A stretch of 6,554 nt of DNA from Clostridiales bacterium (GCA_019421725.1 JAHZES010000073.1:3241-9794), one strand, 5' to 3'; counted from the stretch's first letter, positions 1 through 5,735 are shown. Program-made: numbers and translations. The notes: generated by a model not told the origin, from the letters alone.

Positions 1-957
1 CTTTTTGCCGGTTTTTACACAGTCGACAAAAGCGTTGATCTCATTTTCAAAATGCGGGCGCATCTTGAATTCCGGCTTATATTCCACCAGCGCACCATGT
101 TCCGCAGTGTAAACGGTGAAATATCCGCCGTAGTCCAGTCGAATACCCGCCTTGTCTCCCATAAAATCAATGTACGTTTCCTTCTGACCGATGTTTTGTG
201 CCCACGCACCTTCCACAGTAATAACCGGACCGGCCGTGCGGATAAGCGCCGAAACGGAATCGTCTACGTCATAAGTGCCGTCAAGCTTCGGCGGACCGGC
301 CCACATGTCGGTATAGGCGTAATTCTTTATATCACGGCCGAGCTTGCAGAAGGTTTCTCCGGAAACGGTCTTGGGGATCGGGTCGCCGCAGCAGTACATT
401 ACAATATCGAGGTAATGCACGCCCCAGTCAATCAGAGAGCCGCCGCCCGCAATTGCCTTGGTGGTAAACGCGCCGCCAAGCCCCGGGATGGAACGGTGCG
501 CGCGGAACGCCGCATGAACATGATAAACATCGCCCAGCTTACCGTCATCGATAAACTTTTTAATCAGATTCACACTGTCATTAAAGCGGTTTACCACACC
601 GATATTCAGTATTTTACCGGTTTCATGCTGTGCCTTCTGCATCTCAAGCGCCTCTGCATAGGTTCGTGCCGCAGGCTTTTCGCACAGAACATTCTTGCCT
701 GCGTACAGGCAGTCGATGGAGATCGGCGCGTGCATGTTGTTGGGCGTACAAACTGAAACCGCCTCCACCTCGGGATCCTTCAGAATGTCATGATAATCCA
801 TCACCGCTGTGCCGCACCTATATTTTTCCACAGCGGCCTGTGCACGCTCCGGAATAATATCGCAGAAATACTTAATTTCCGCCTCTTCGTTTTTCAGATA
901 CGCCGGAATGTGCGCTGCATTGGCAATTGTACCGCATCCAATAATCGCTACTTTCAT
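1..957 (-). CDS. Gfo/Idh/MocA-family NAD(P)-dependent oxidoreductase (3' end cut by window edge)
   Basis: The frame is open from ATG at 957 to the left edge (319 codons, no stop reached). The family oxidises or reduces sugars, inositols and sugar derivatives in the cytoplasm with NAD(P). The N-terminus is a Rossmann fold with the dinucleotide loop GCGTIA at residues 7-12. The family signature CEKP lies at 92-95, with K94 the conserved lysine. The second signature, GGSLIDWGVHYLD, places D177 and H181 in the usual catalytic positions. The visible end (FENEINAFVDCVKTGKK) resembles the last helix region of such proteins, so probably only a few tens of residues are missing. The start is supported by AGAAAGGAA at 967-975, 9 nt upstream. 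The gene lies 171 bp downstream of the AraC-type gene on the same strand, has its own promoter, and has no terminator between them, so cotranscription is also possible. There is no signal peptide. The family is certain, the substrate unknown; the neighbouring GH3 enzyme suggests a glycoside-derived sugar. Confidence 0.95.
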   Translation of the reverse strand, partial: MKVAIIGCGTIANAAHIPAYLKNEEAEIKYFCDIIPERAQAAVEKYRCGTAVMDYHDILKDPEVEAVSVCTPNNMHAPISIDCLYAGKNVLCEKPAARTYAEALEMQKAQHETGKILNIGVVNRFNDSVNLIKKFIDDGKLGDVYHVHAAFRAHRSIPGLGGAFTTKAIAGGGSLIDWGVHYLDIVMYCCGDPIPKTVSGETFCKLGRDIKNYAYTDMWAGPPKLDGTYDVDDSVSALIRTAGPVITVEGAWAQNIGQKETYIDFMGDKAGIRLDYGGYFTVYTAEHGALVEYKPEFKMRPHFENEINAFVDCVKTGKK

Positions 958-987
958 ATACTCGCATTCCTTTCTGTTTTTTTACCG

Positions 988-1013
988 CGGGTTCCGCCTT
1001 TCGGCAAAGCCCG
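988..1013 (-). promoter_or_regulatory. GAAA-tetraloop hairpin near the 5' end of the oxidoreductase mRNA
   Basis: In the minus-strand transcript, CGGG, a C/A mismatch, then TTTGCC closed by a GAAA tetraloop pairs with GGCGGA and CCCG. The upper stem is six pairs (two of them G-U) and the lower stem four. It would begin a few nucleotides after the inferred start. No U-run follows, so it is not a terminator. A role in mRNA stability is the simplest inference. Confidence 0.45.
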
Positions 1014-1025
1014 GCTTCGCTTTCA
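1012..1025 (-). promoter_or_regulatory. cre-like catabolite repression site at the transcription start
   Basis: The minus strand reads TGAAAGCGAAGCCG. The left half (TGAAAGCG) matches the CcpA site consensus TGNAANCG fully. The right half is weaker, with NWNNC satisfied but the final A replaced by G. The site overlaps the last base of the -10 and the inferred start, where CcpA would block initiation. This fits a sugar-catabolic gene. A half-perfect site could also arise by chance. Confidence 0.4.
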
Positions 1026-1030
1026 TTATA
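1025..1030 (-). promoter_or_regulatory. Extended -10 promoter of the oxidoreductase gene
   Basis: Read on the minus strand, the sequence is TGATATAAT, a perfect TATAAT preceded by an extended -10 TGn. The hexamer 17 bp further up (ATTCTT at 1048-1053) is a poor -35, which fits an extended -10 promoter that may need an activator. The inferred start is near 1018, giving a 5' untranslated region of about 60 nt that contains the hairpin at 988-1013. Confidence 0.7.
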
Positions 1031-1079
1031 TCATAGAAAAGAAAAAAAAGAATTACCACATTTTACATAACAGTTAACC

Positions 1080-1128
1080 TTGTTTGACATTTTAATAGAA
1101 GTCATCGCCCGATTCTTTGGTCAAACAA
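1080..1128. repeat. 9-bp perfect inverted repeat with half-sites 40 bp apart
   Basis: TTGTTTGAC at 1080-1088 is mirrored exactly by GTCAAACAA at 1120-1128. The arm centres are 40 bp apart, close to four helical turns. The pair sits between the stop codon of the AraC-type gene and the oxidoreductase promoter, about 60-110 bp upstream of that gene's inferred start. There is no U-run after either arm, so an operator is likelier than a terminator. Confidence 0.4.
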
Positions 1129-2124
1129 CTATTTTTTTCGTGCGATGTCATTACCCTCTGCCAACAGCAGATTTTGCCGAACCGCGCCGGGCGAAACGGC
1201 TTTTGCCTGGCTTCTTGGCAGTCTGTCAGGATCATACCCCTTAAAATTGCAATTGGCGTAAGCACGTGCGCTCATACCGACCGTTCTGCGAAACGCCCTG
1301 CTGAAGGCCTGCGGCGTTTGGTAATGCAGCATGTCTGCAATGGCACTGAGCGAATACTCGCCCAACTTCATCAACTCAATGGCATAAACAATCCGAAGCT
1401 CGCAGATATACCGCTGCAGCGTCATCCCTGTTTTCTGGTGAAACAGCCGCGAAAGATAAGCCTCGCTGTAGCCCAACTGTTCCGCAACCTCTCCCGTGCC
1501 GGAAAGCGTGCCAAGATGACTCTCAACATAACGCATTATACGGTAGACCGTTTCCTCCGTGGCCGATTCCCCTGCACCGAGTATCGGCACTTCGGCCTGC
1601 TCACGCACAAAATCCCGGTAAGTCAGCAGTAAAAGCTCCTGAACCAGAATTTCAAACAGCAGATGGCCCTCCAGCGTAAGATCATAAAACTCCCGCAGTG
1701 CGCGCGGGAAATACAGCGCCATTCCTTCATGGTCCGGTACGATCTGCCGACCGGGCGCTGCCAGATAATCGCGTACCTGACACCACGCCGTCCCAAGGTC
1801 TCCCGAGTGAAACCGGTAGCCCAAGTAAGCAAAACGGAGCTTTTCCGACCGGTCGGAACGAATGAAATGCCGCTGGCCCGTTTTGCTCAGCACAACATCT
1901 CCCGAATGAACGGCAAGGGGCGCGTCGTCAATGTAAAACACGCCCTTTCCCGACAAAATAAAGCTGATTTCGTCGCACTGCTGCACATGCAGCGGAATCT
2001 CATACTCCCGCTCACAGCAAATTTCTCCCACCTGATACAGGTCAAACAGATGAAAATGGATCGGGTTCTTCCCAAATGCCCTATCCAAATGAAAGCTGGT
2101 ACCGAAATCCTTTTTGACCGTCAT
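1129..2124 (-). CDS. AraC/XylS-family transcriptional regulator with N-terminal cupin sensor domain
   Basis: This 331-residue cytoplasmic protein probably regulates the divergent GH3 gene in response to a sugar or glycoside. An AraC-type cupin spans about residues 25-95 (HVQQCDEISFILSGKG, then a SGDVVLSKTGQRH stretch). The C-terminal DNA-binding domain spans about 192-290 with two helix-turn-helix units: GEVAEQLGYSEAYLSRLFHQ near 211-230 and LSAIADMLHYQTPQAFSRAF near 259-278. Both match the family well. A tail of about 40 residues after the domain is unusual and its role is unknown. I chose ATG at 2124 over an in-frame upstream start at 2190 because AGGGAAGAAGGA lies just before it and the added 22 residues look non-domain. 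The promoter is at 2222-2251, giving a leader of about 90 nt. The substrate sensed cannot be deduced. Confidence 0.93.
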   Translation of the reverse strand: MTVKKDFGTSFHLDRAFGKNPIHFHLFDLYQVGEICCEREYEIPLHVQQCDEISFILSGKGVFYIDDAPLAVHSGDVVLSKTGQRHFIRSDRSEKLRFAYLGYRFHSGDLGTAWCQVRDYLAAPGRQIVPDHEGMALYFPRALREFYDLTLEGHLLFEILVQELLLLTYRDFVREQAEVPILGAGESATEETVYRIMRYVESHLGTLSGTGEVAEQLGYSEAYLSRLFHQKTGMTLQRYICELRIVYAIELMKLGEYSLSAIADMLHYQTPQAFSRAFRRTVGMSARAYANCNFKGYDPDRLPRSQAKAVSPGAVRQNLLLAEGNDIARKK

Positions 2125-2221
2125 GGATTTTCCTTCTTCCCTGCTATTGTATCTGCATCCGGCGCCGCCGCGACCGTTCCGGACTGCCAAGCCTGCCTTC
2201 TGTACGGTCCAGTGCTATTAT

Positions 2222-2251
2222 ATTATACTATATTTGCCGCACCGTTCTCAA
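2222..2251 (-). promoter_or_regulatory. Promoter of the AraC-type regulator gene
   Basis: On the minus strand, TTGAGA (2246-2251) and TATAAT (2222-2227) are separated by 18 bp. A second overlapping TATAAT sits at 2217-2222 but has no -35 at a suitable distance. The inferred start is near 2215. The -35 lies inside the inverted repeat 2233-2259, so a protein bound there could repress this promoter. Confidence 0.6.
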
Positions 2252-2259
2252 CCGGCAAA
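2233..2259. promoter_or_regulatory. Candidate operator: TTTGCCG-N13-CGGCAAA inverted repeat
   Basis: Two perfect 7-bp arms (2233-2239 and 2253-2259) have centres 20 bp apart, about two helical turns, as expected for a dimeric binding site. The site covers the regulator's -35 and lies about 54-80 bp upstream of the inferred GH3 start. A bound regulator could thus repress its own gene and activate GH3. Which protein binds is inference; AraC-family sites are more often direct repeats. Confidence 0.45.
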
Positions 2260-2277
2260 AAACGCTTGCTCCTACAG

Positions 2278-2306
2278 TTTATTTTTCCCGAGCTTTATAG
2301 TATACT
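2278..2306 (+). promoter_or_regulatory. Promoter of the GH3 gene
   Basis: TATACT at 2301-2306 is a good -10. Seventeen bp upstream the hexamer is only TTTATT (2278-2283), a weak -35 consistent with activator dependence. The inferred start is near 2313, giving a leader of about 49 nt that contains the hairpins at 2317-2353. Confidence 0.5.
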
Positions 2307-2316
2307 GAAAAAATGA

Positions 2317-2353
2317 TTGGAGAAACAGCCTGATTTCTCCGAAAAAAGGAGAG
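2317..2353 (+). promoter_or_regulatory. GH3 leader with two mutually exclusive hairpins around the ribosome binding site
   Basis: GGAGAAA (2319-2325) pairs perfectly with TTTCTCC (2334-2340), extended by a G-U and a T-A pair to nine pairs with an 8-nt loop. The same TTCTCC (2335-2340) can instead pair with the Shine-Dalgarno GGAGAG (2348-2353) across a 7-nt A-rich loop. The upstream GGAGA is therefore a decoy of the Shine-Dalgarno. The first, longer hairpin would keep the site free; disrupting it would let the site be masked. Pairing is seen in the sequence; the regulatory use is inferred. Confidence 0.45.
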
Positions 2354-2361
2354 TTCTGTAT

Positions 2362-4503
2362 ATGAAAGATTTTTCCGCCCTGATCGGGCAAATGACCGTT
2401 CCGGAAAAGCTGGCGCAAATGACTCAATTAATGGGTAATTGCTTTGTGACCGAAGGCTTCGGCAAACTGATGGGGATCAGCTACGGATTTGATATCCCGG
2501 AGGAGCTGGCCTGGAACATCGGCTCTGTTCTGGCGATGAGCGGTGCACGGAAGCTGCGCGAGGTTCAGAAAAGCTATTTGGAACACAACCGCAACAAGAT
2601 TCCGCTGCTGTTTATGCATGACGTGATCCACGGTTTCCGCACTATTTTTCCTGTTCCGCTGGCTATGGCCTGCTCCTTTGACCCGAAGCTTGCGGAGCAG
2701 GCCGCGTCAATTGCCGCAAAGGAAGCCGCTGTAAGCGGTCTGCATGTCACCTTCTCTCCTATGGCGGACCTTGTTCGCGACTGCCGTTGGGGGCGCGTAA
2801 TCGAAAGCAGCGGCGAAGATCCCTTGCTCGACTGCATGATGACGCAGGCAGCCGTACGCGGTTATCAAGGCGATGACGTTGGCCAACCGTACCGCCTTGC
2901 CGCCTGCTTAAAGCATTTCGCCGGTTACGGAGCCGCCGAGGGCGGCCGTGATTACAACACGACCGAAATCAGCACATATCAGCTGGAAAACTTCTATCTT
3001 CCCGCCTATCGCGCCGCAGTGGATGCAGGCTGCAAACTGGTCATGAGCGCCTTTAATGCACTCAACGGCGTTCCCTGCACCGCAAATCGCGCGTTGTTCC
3101 GTGACCTGCTGCGCGAAAAATGGGGCTTCAAGGGCACGGTGATCACCGACTGCACCGCGCTGTACGAGCTTGTTCCTCACGGCTATGCCGCTGATGAAGC
3201 CGATGCTGCTCAGCGCGCACTGGAGGCCGGCATGGACATCGAAATGGCATCCACCGCATTTTACAAGAAGCTGCCGGCCTTGATCGCCGAGGGTAAAGTT
3301 TCGGAATCGCTGCTGGACGAGGCGGTTCTGCGCATTTTGGAATTGAAGGACGAGCTTGGCCTGTTCGAAAATCCGTACAAGGATGCCGACGAAGAAATGG
3401 AGAAAAAAATTCTGCTCTGCAGCGAGCACCGCGCCGCCGCTCGGGAAATTGCCGCCAGATCCATGGTTCTTCTCAAAAACGAAAACCATGTCCTTCCTTT
3501 GCAAAAAGGCAAAAAAATCGCGCTTTGCGGCCCTTATGCCGACAGCCGCATGCTACTGGACATCTGGAAATGCGAAGGGCAGGAAAAGGAGTGTGTCTCC
3601 CTTGCAGACGGACTGCGGGGACGCGCCGACGTTTGTGTTGCCGGAGGCTGTGAATGGAAGGAAGAAAAAGAACAGCCTACACCGGTGGATCAAACCGTCG
3701 CCATGGCTGCAGACTGCGATGTGATCGTTCTTGCACTGGGGGAGCACCCCTCCATGAGCGCCGAAGCCGGCAGCCGCGCCTATATCACGCTGCCCGCCGA
3801 CCAGCTTGCGCTCGCCGACCGGCTTCTTGCATTGGGCAAAAAGACCGTGCTGGTGCTTTACTCCGGCCGACCGCTTGAGCTTGGCTCTCTTGCAGACCGG
3901 GTAGACGCAATTTGGGAAGCCTGGTTCCCGGGGACGGAGGGCGGAAACGCGCTGGCCGACTTGCTTTTGGGAGAAAAGGAACCCACCGCCCGGCTTGCGA
4001 TGAGCTTTCCTCATACGGTTGGCCAGCTTCCGCTTTATTACAATGCGCTGCCCACCGGGCGACCGGACGTTGGGCAGGAGCGCTATGCCTCCAAATACAT
4101 CGACTCCCCTCACGATGCCAAATATCCGTTTGGCTTCGGTTTGAGCTACACTACATTTGAATATTCTCCGGTCACTCTTTCCGCCGAAAGCATGACCGAA
4201 GGTGAAACGATCCTCGCAAGCGTATCTGTTCGCAACACCGGAACCCGCTGCGGCGAAGAACTGGTTCAGCTCTATCTGCGCGACCTCGCCGGAAGCTATG
4301 CACGTCCCGTTAAAATGCTGACGGCATTCCAGCGTGTTCTTCTGCAGCCCGGCGAAACCAGGACCGTATCCTTTACGATCTGCATTGATATGCTGAAATA
4401 TTACACAAAGGATAACGGCTATGCTGCAGAGGCCGGCGATTTTCTGGCCTTTGTCGGACCCGACTCCTCCGTTCGCGACGGTGTGCGCTTTACCTTGAAA
4501 TAA
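2362..4503 (+). CDS. bglX: Glycoside hydrolase family 3 beta-glycosidase, BglX-like, cytoplasmic
   Basis: This 713-residue enzyme would hydrolyse terminal beta-glucosides or beta-xylosides with retention, probably inside the cell because there is no signal peptide or membrane segment. The domain order is typical of GH3: an N-terminal TIM barrel (about 1-345), an alpha/beta sandwich starting near SMVLLKNENHVLPL (368), and a C-terminal fibronectin III-like domain (about 600-713, LVQLYLRD then a PGET turn). Visible motifs are RWGR at 142-145, KHF at 184-186, GFKGTVITD with D263 as nucleophile, and GEHPSMSAEAGSR with E468 in the position of the acid/base of BglX-like enzymes. The residues after the nucleophile (CTAL) and RDCRWGR in place of the common RDPRWGR are less usual. 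ATG at 2362 is preceded by AAAGGAGAG with 8 nt spacing. An in-frame TTG at 2317 lacks such a site and lies almost at the inferred mRNA start. The gene is divergent from the AraC-type regulator and ends in its own terminator. Family certain, exact substrate unknown. Confidence 0.95.
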   Translation: MKDFSALIGQMTVPEKLAQMTQLMGNCFVTEGFGKLMGISYGFDIPEELAWNIGSVLAMSGARKLREVQKSYLEHNRNKIPLLFMHDVIHGFRTIFPVPLAMACSFDPKLAEQAASIAAKEAAVSGLHVTFSPMADLVRDCRWGRVIESSGEDPLLDCMMTQAAVRGYQGDDVGQPYRLAACLKHFAGYGAAEGGRDYNTTEISTYQLENFYLPAYRAAVDAGCKLVMSAFNALNGVPCTANRALFRDLLREKWGFKGTVITDCTALYELVPHGYAADEADAAQRALEAGMDIEMASTAFYKKLPALIAEGKVSESLLDEAVLRILELKDELGLFENPYKDADEEMEKKILLCSEHRAAAREIAARSMVLLKNENHVLPLQKGKKIALCGPYADSRMLLDIWKCEGQEKECVSLADGLRGRADVCVAGGCEWKEEKEQPTPVDQTVAMAADCDVIVLALGEHPSMSAEAGSRAYITLPADQLALADRLLALGKKTVLVLYSGRPLELGSLADRVDAIWEAWFPGTEGGNALADLLLGEKEPTARLAMSFPHTVGQLPLYYNALPTGRPDVGQERYASKYIDSPHDAKYPFGFGLSYTTFEYSPVTLSAESMTEGETILASVSVRNTGTRCGEELVQLYLRDLAGSYARPVKMLTAFQRVLLQPGETRTVSFTICIDMLKYYTKDNGYAAEAGDFLAFVGPDSSVRDGVRFTLK

Positions 4504-4520
4504 CGAACGACACAAAACAG

Positions 4521-4569
4521 AACTGCCCGAAGCAGCAGACGCCTTTCTCTGCTGCTTTGGGCAGTTTTT
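4521..4569. terminator. Strong bidirectional rho-independent terminator
   Basis: Arms 4521-4538 and 4549-4566 form an 18-pair stem with a single G-U and a 10-nt loop. On the plus strand it runs into TTTTT (4565-4569), ending the GH3 transcript 18 nt after its stop codon. On the minus strand it lies 12 nt past the response-regulator stop and is followed by TTCTGTTTTG, so it can serve both convergent genes. Confidence 0.93.
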
Positions 4570-4580
4570 ATGGCTCAAAG

Positions 4581-5294
4581 CTATTTTTCCTCATTTTCCA
4601 TACGGTACCCGACGCCGACCTCGGTAAAAATGTAATGGGGCTCCGCAGGATTCTTTTCAATTTTACGGCGTATATTTGCCATGTTTACCCGCAGGATCTG
4701 ATTATCCCCGCTTGTGTTCGGACCCCAGATGTTTTGGCGCAAAAAGTCATAAGTCAAAACTTTCCCGGCGTGCTTCCCCAGCAACGCAACAATTTTATAT
4801 TCGTTCTGCGTCAGCTGAACATCCTTTCCCTCCACATATACACGGCGGAGGTTGTAATCAATGACCAGACTCCCCATGCGCAGAAGGCCGTCCCGAAGAA
4901 TTTCCTCATCCTGTGTCCCTGCATTGCGCAAATGACGGATTGCCGTCCGAATACGCGCCAACAGTTCCTGTATACCAAACGGCTTGGTAATATAATCGTC
5001 CGCACCCATATCCAGCGCTTTTACCTTATCTCCCTGCTGCATCCGCGCCGACACCACGATAATCGGAACCTGTGACCACTTTCTGACCGTACGGATCAAA
5101 TTCAATCCATCGCCGTCCGGCAATCCCAGATCAAGCAATATCACATCAGGACAGTGTGAACAGATGATCGTCTCCGCCTCTGCCACGTTTTTCGCGGATA
5201 CAGCATTGTAATGACTGACCTTTAATGCCGCCTGCAGCAAATTTGATATTGTCTTTTCATCTTCCACAATTACAACCGTAGCTTTATGTTCCAT
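4581..5294 (-). CDS. kdpE: OmpR-family response regulator, KdpE-like
   Basis: This 237-residue DNA-binding response regulator should be activated by phosphorylation from a histidine kinase. The receiver domain (about 1-120) has the acidic pair E11-D12, phosphoacceptor D55 in VILLDLGLPDGDG, S82 in place of the switch threonine, and K104 in ITKPF. The winged-helix domain (about 140-232) carries LTQNEYKIVALLGKHAGKVL and LRVNMANIRRKIE, ending in EVGVGYRM, a pattern close to KdpE, which controls the Kdp potassium uptake system. The start at 5294 has AAAGGA at 5305-5310, 10 nt upstream. The usual partner kdpD and the kdpFABC genes are absent nearby: the upstream 569 bp carry no clear gene and the downstream neighbour is convergent. 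It may be an orphan regulator, or its kinase may lie elsewhere, so a potassium role is only inferred. It shares the bidirectional terminator with the GH3 gene. Confidence 0.93.
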   Translation of the reverse strand: MEHKATVVIVEDEKTISNLLQAALKVSHYNAVSAKNVAEAETIICSHCPDVILLDLGLPDGDGLNLIRTVRKWSQVPIIVVSARMQQGDKVKALDMGADDYITKPFGIQELLARIRTAIRHLRNAGTQDEEILRDGLLRMGSLVIDYNLRRVYVEGKDVQLTQNEYKIVALLGKHAGKVLTYDFLRQNIWGPNTSGDNQILRVNMANIRRKIEKNPAEPHYIFTEVGVGYRMENEEK

Positions 5295-5378
5295 GCATAT
5301 ACTGTCCTTTCCTTTGAAGAAGGCTTCGGGGTCGCTTTTCGTCCATCTTACAAGGAAGGCACTAACATGCAGGGAAAG

Positions 5379-5480
5379 TCAGGTCGCAAACGCGGTCCGT
5401 TGAATTCCTTTGAAACCACCGGCAAACGCACCCGTCAGCGGCAAATCGACAGTATTAGCCTTATACAACACCGCGCCCAT
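5379..5480 (-). CDS. Possible 33-residue leader peptide
   Basis: On the minus strand, ATG at 5480 opens 33 codons ending in TGA (5379-5381). GGAG sits 10 nt upstream and a purine run (AGAGGGG) directly precedes the ATG. The peptide starts MGAVLYKANTVDLPLTG and has no clear hydrophobic segment, so it is not KdpF-like. I do not recognise it. It lies in the leader of the response regulator and could be an upstream reading frame or simply chance. Confidence 0.2.
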   Translation of the reverse strand: MGAVLYKANTVDLPLTGAFAGGFKGIQRTAFAT

Positions 5481-5538
5481 CCCCTCTCTTCTCCGTAGGG
5501 CAACTTTCCGCAGTGTGATTGAGCTGCTCCCTCCGTAC

Positions 5539-5566
5539 AGCCGTTATTAGCCCGTTTTTAGCCGTT
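5539..5566 (-). repeat. Three helically phased AACGGCT-type direct repeats
   Basis: Read on the minus strand, AACGGCT (5560-5566), AACGGGCT (5549-5556) and AACGGCT (5539-5545) start 10-11 bp apart, placing them on one face of the DNA. Such phased short repeats are typical of binding sites for winged-helix response regulators. Binding by the downstream regulator is speculation. Confidence 0.35.
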
Positions 5567-5735
5567 CTCCGAATATTTTTTGATCGTCCGGGGCTTTCGG
5601 TATACTTCTGCAGAGGCGTTCCGACTGCTCGCACCGGCAGGCAAATCGAAACGCCGCCTGGTCTGCAGCACAAAAGGAAACCTTCTTTTACCCCGTCCAA
5701 TTTAAAGCAGAAAGCTATATGTATTATTTTATTTT

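Larger units (their letters stand above)
5295..5729 (-). other. Long leader or unassigned intergenic region upstream of the response regulator
   Basis: If the promoter at 5736-5764 is used, the transcript has about 435 nt before the response-regulator start. No intrinsic terminator is visible on this strand, so it should run into the gene. I looked for ydaO (c-di-AMP), c-di-GMP-I, cobalamin and THF riboswitch signatures and saw none. The region holds three phased AACGGCT-type repeats and one possible 33-codon reading frame. No kinase remnant is recognisable. Confidence 0.5.

Noticed and set aside
52..756. Plus-strand open frame of 234 codons
   Set aside because: It lies opposite the clear oxidoreductase gene, has no family-like motifs, and its residues are typical of an antisense frame of a GC-balanced gene.
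2125..2190. Longer start for the AraC-type regulator at 2190
   Set aside because: The added residues contain the coded form of the Shine-Dalgarno for the ATG at 2124 and do not resemble the family.
2173..2247. Direct repeat ACCGTTC at 2173-2179 and 2241-2247 as AraC half-sites
   Set aside because: A 7-bp repeat 68 bp apart is readily expected by chance and there is no third copy.
2257..2270. cre-like site AAAAAACGCTTGCT upstream of GH3
   Set aside because: It keeps AANCG and a C near the end but lacks the TG start and the final A, so it is too weak to call.
2317..2361. N-terminal extension of the GH3 protein from a TTG codon
   Set aside because: No ribosome binding site precedes the TTG, it falls about 4 nt after the inferred mRNA start, and the stretch forms a hairpin. 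The ATG at 2362 has an excellent Shine-Dalgarno.
2908..3504. Minus-strand open frame of 198 codons opposite the GH3 gene
   Set aside because: It overlaps the conserved catalytic barrel of GH3 in full and has no recognisable motif.
3553..4578. Minus-strand open frame of 341 codons opposite the GH3 gene
   Set aside because: It overlaps the GH3 gene and runs through the bidirectional terminator. No domain is recognisable, so it is an antisense shadow.
5286..5498. Plus-strand small basic frame, including an ATG near 5367 with an AAGGAAGG upstream
   Set aside because: The upstream purine run is attractive, but there is no plus-strand promoter in view, it overlaps the response-regulator leader and the product is a low-complexity basic peptide.
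5461..5700. 79-codon minus-strand frame in the leader region
   Set aside because: It would start at TTG without a ribosome binding site, and its composition (rich in Arg, Gly and Cys) does not look like a protein.
5295..5729. Known riboswitch such as the c-di-AMP ydaO class in the KdpE leader
   Set aside because: It would make biological sense for potassium control, but the diagnostic conserved segments of that class are not visible on the minus strand.
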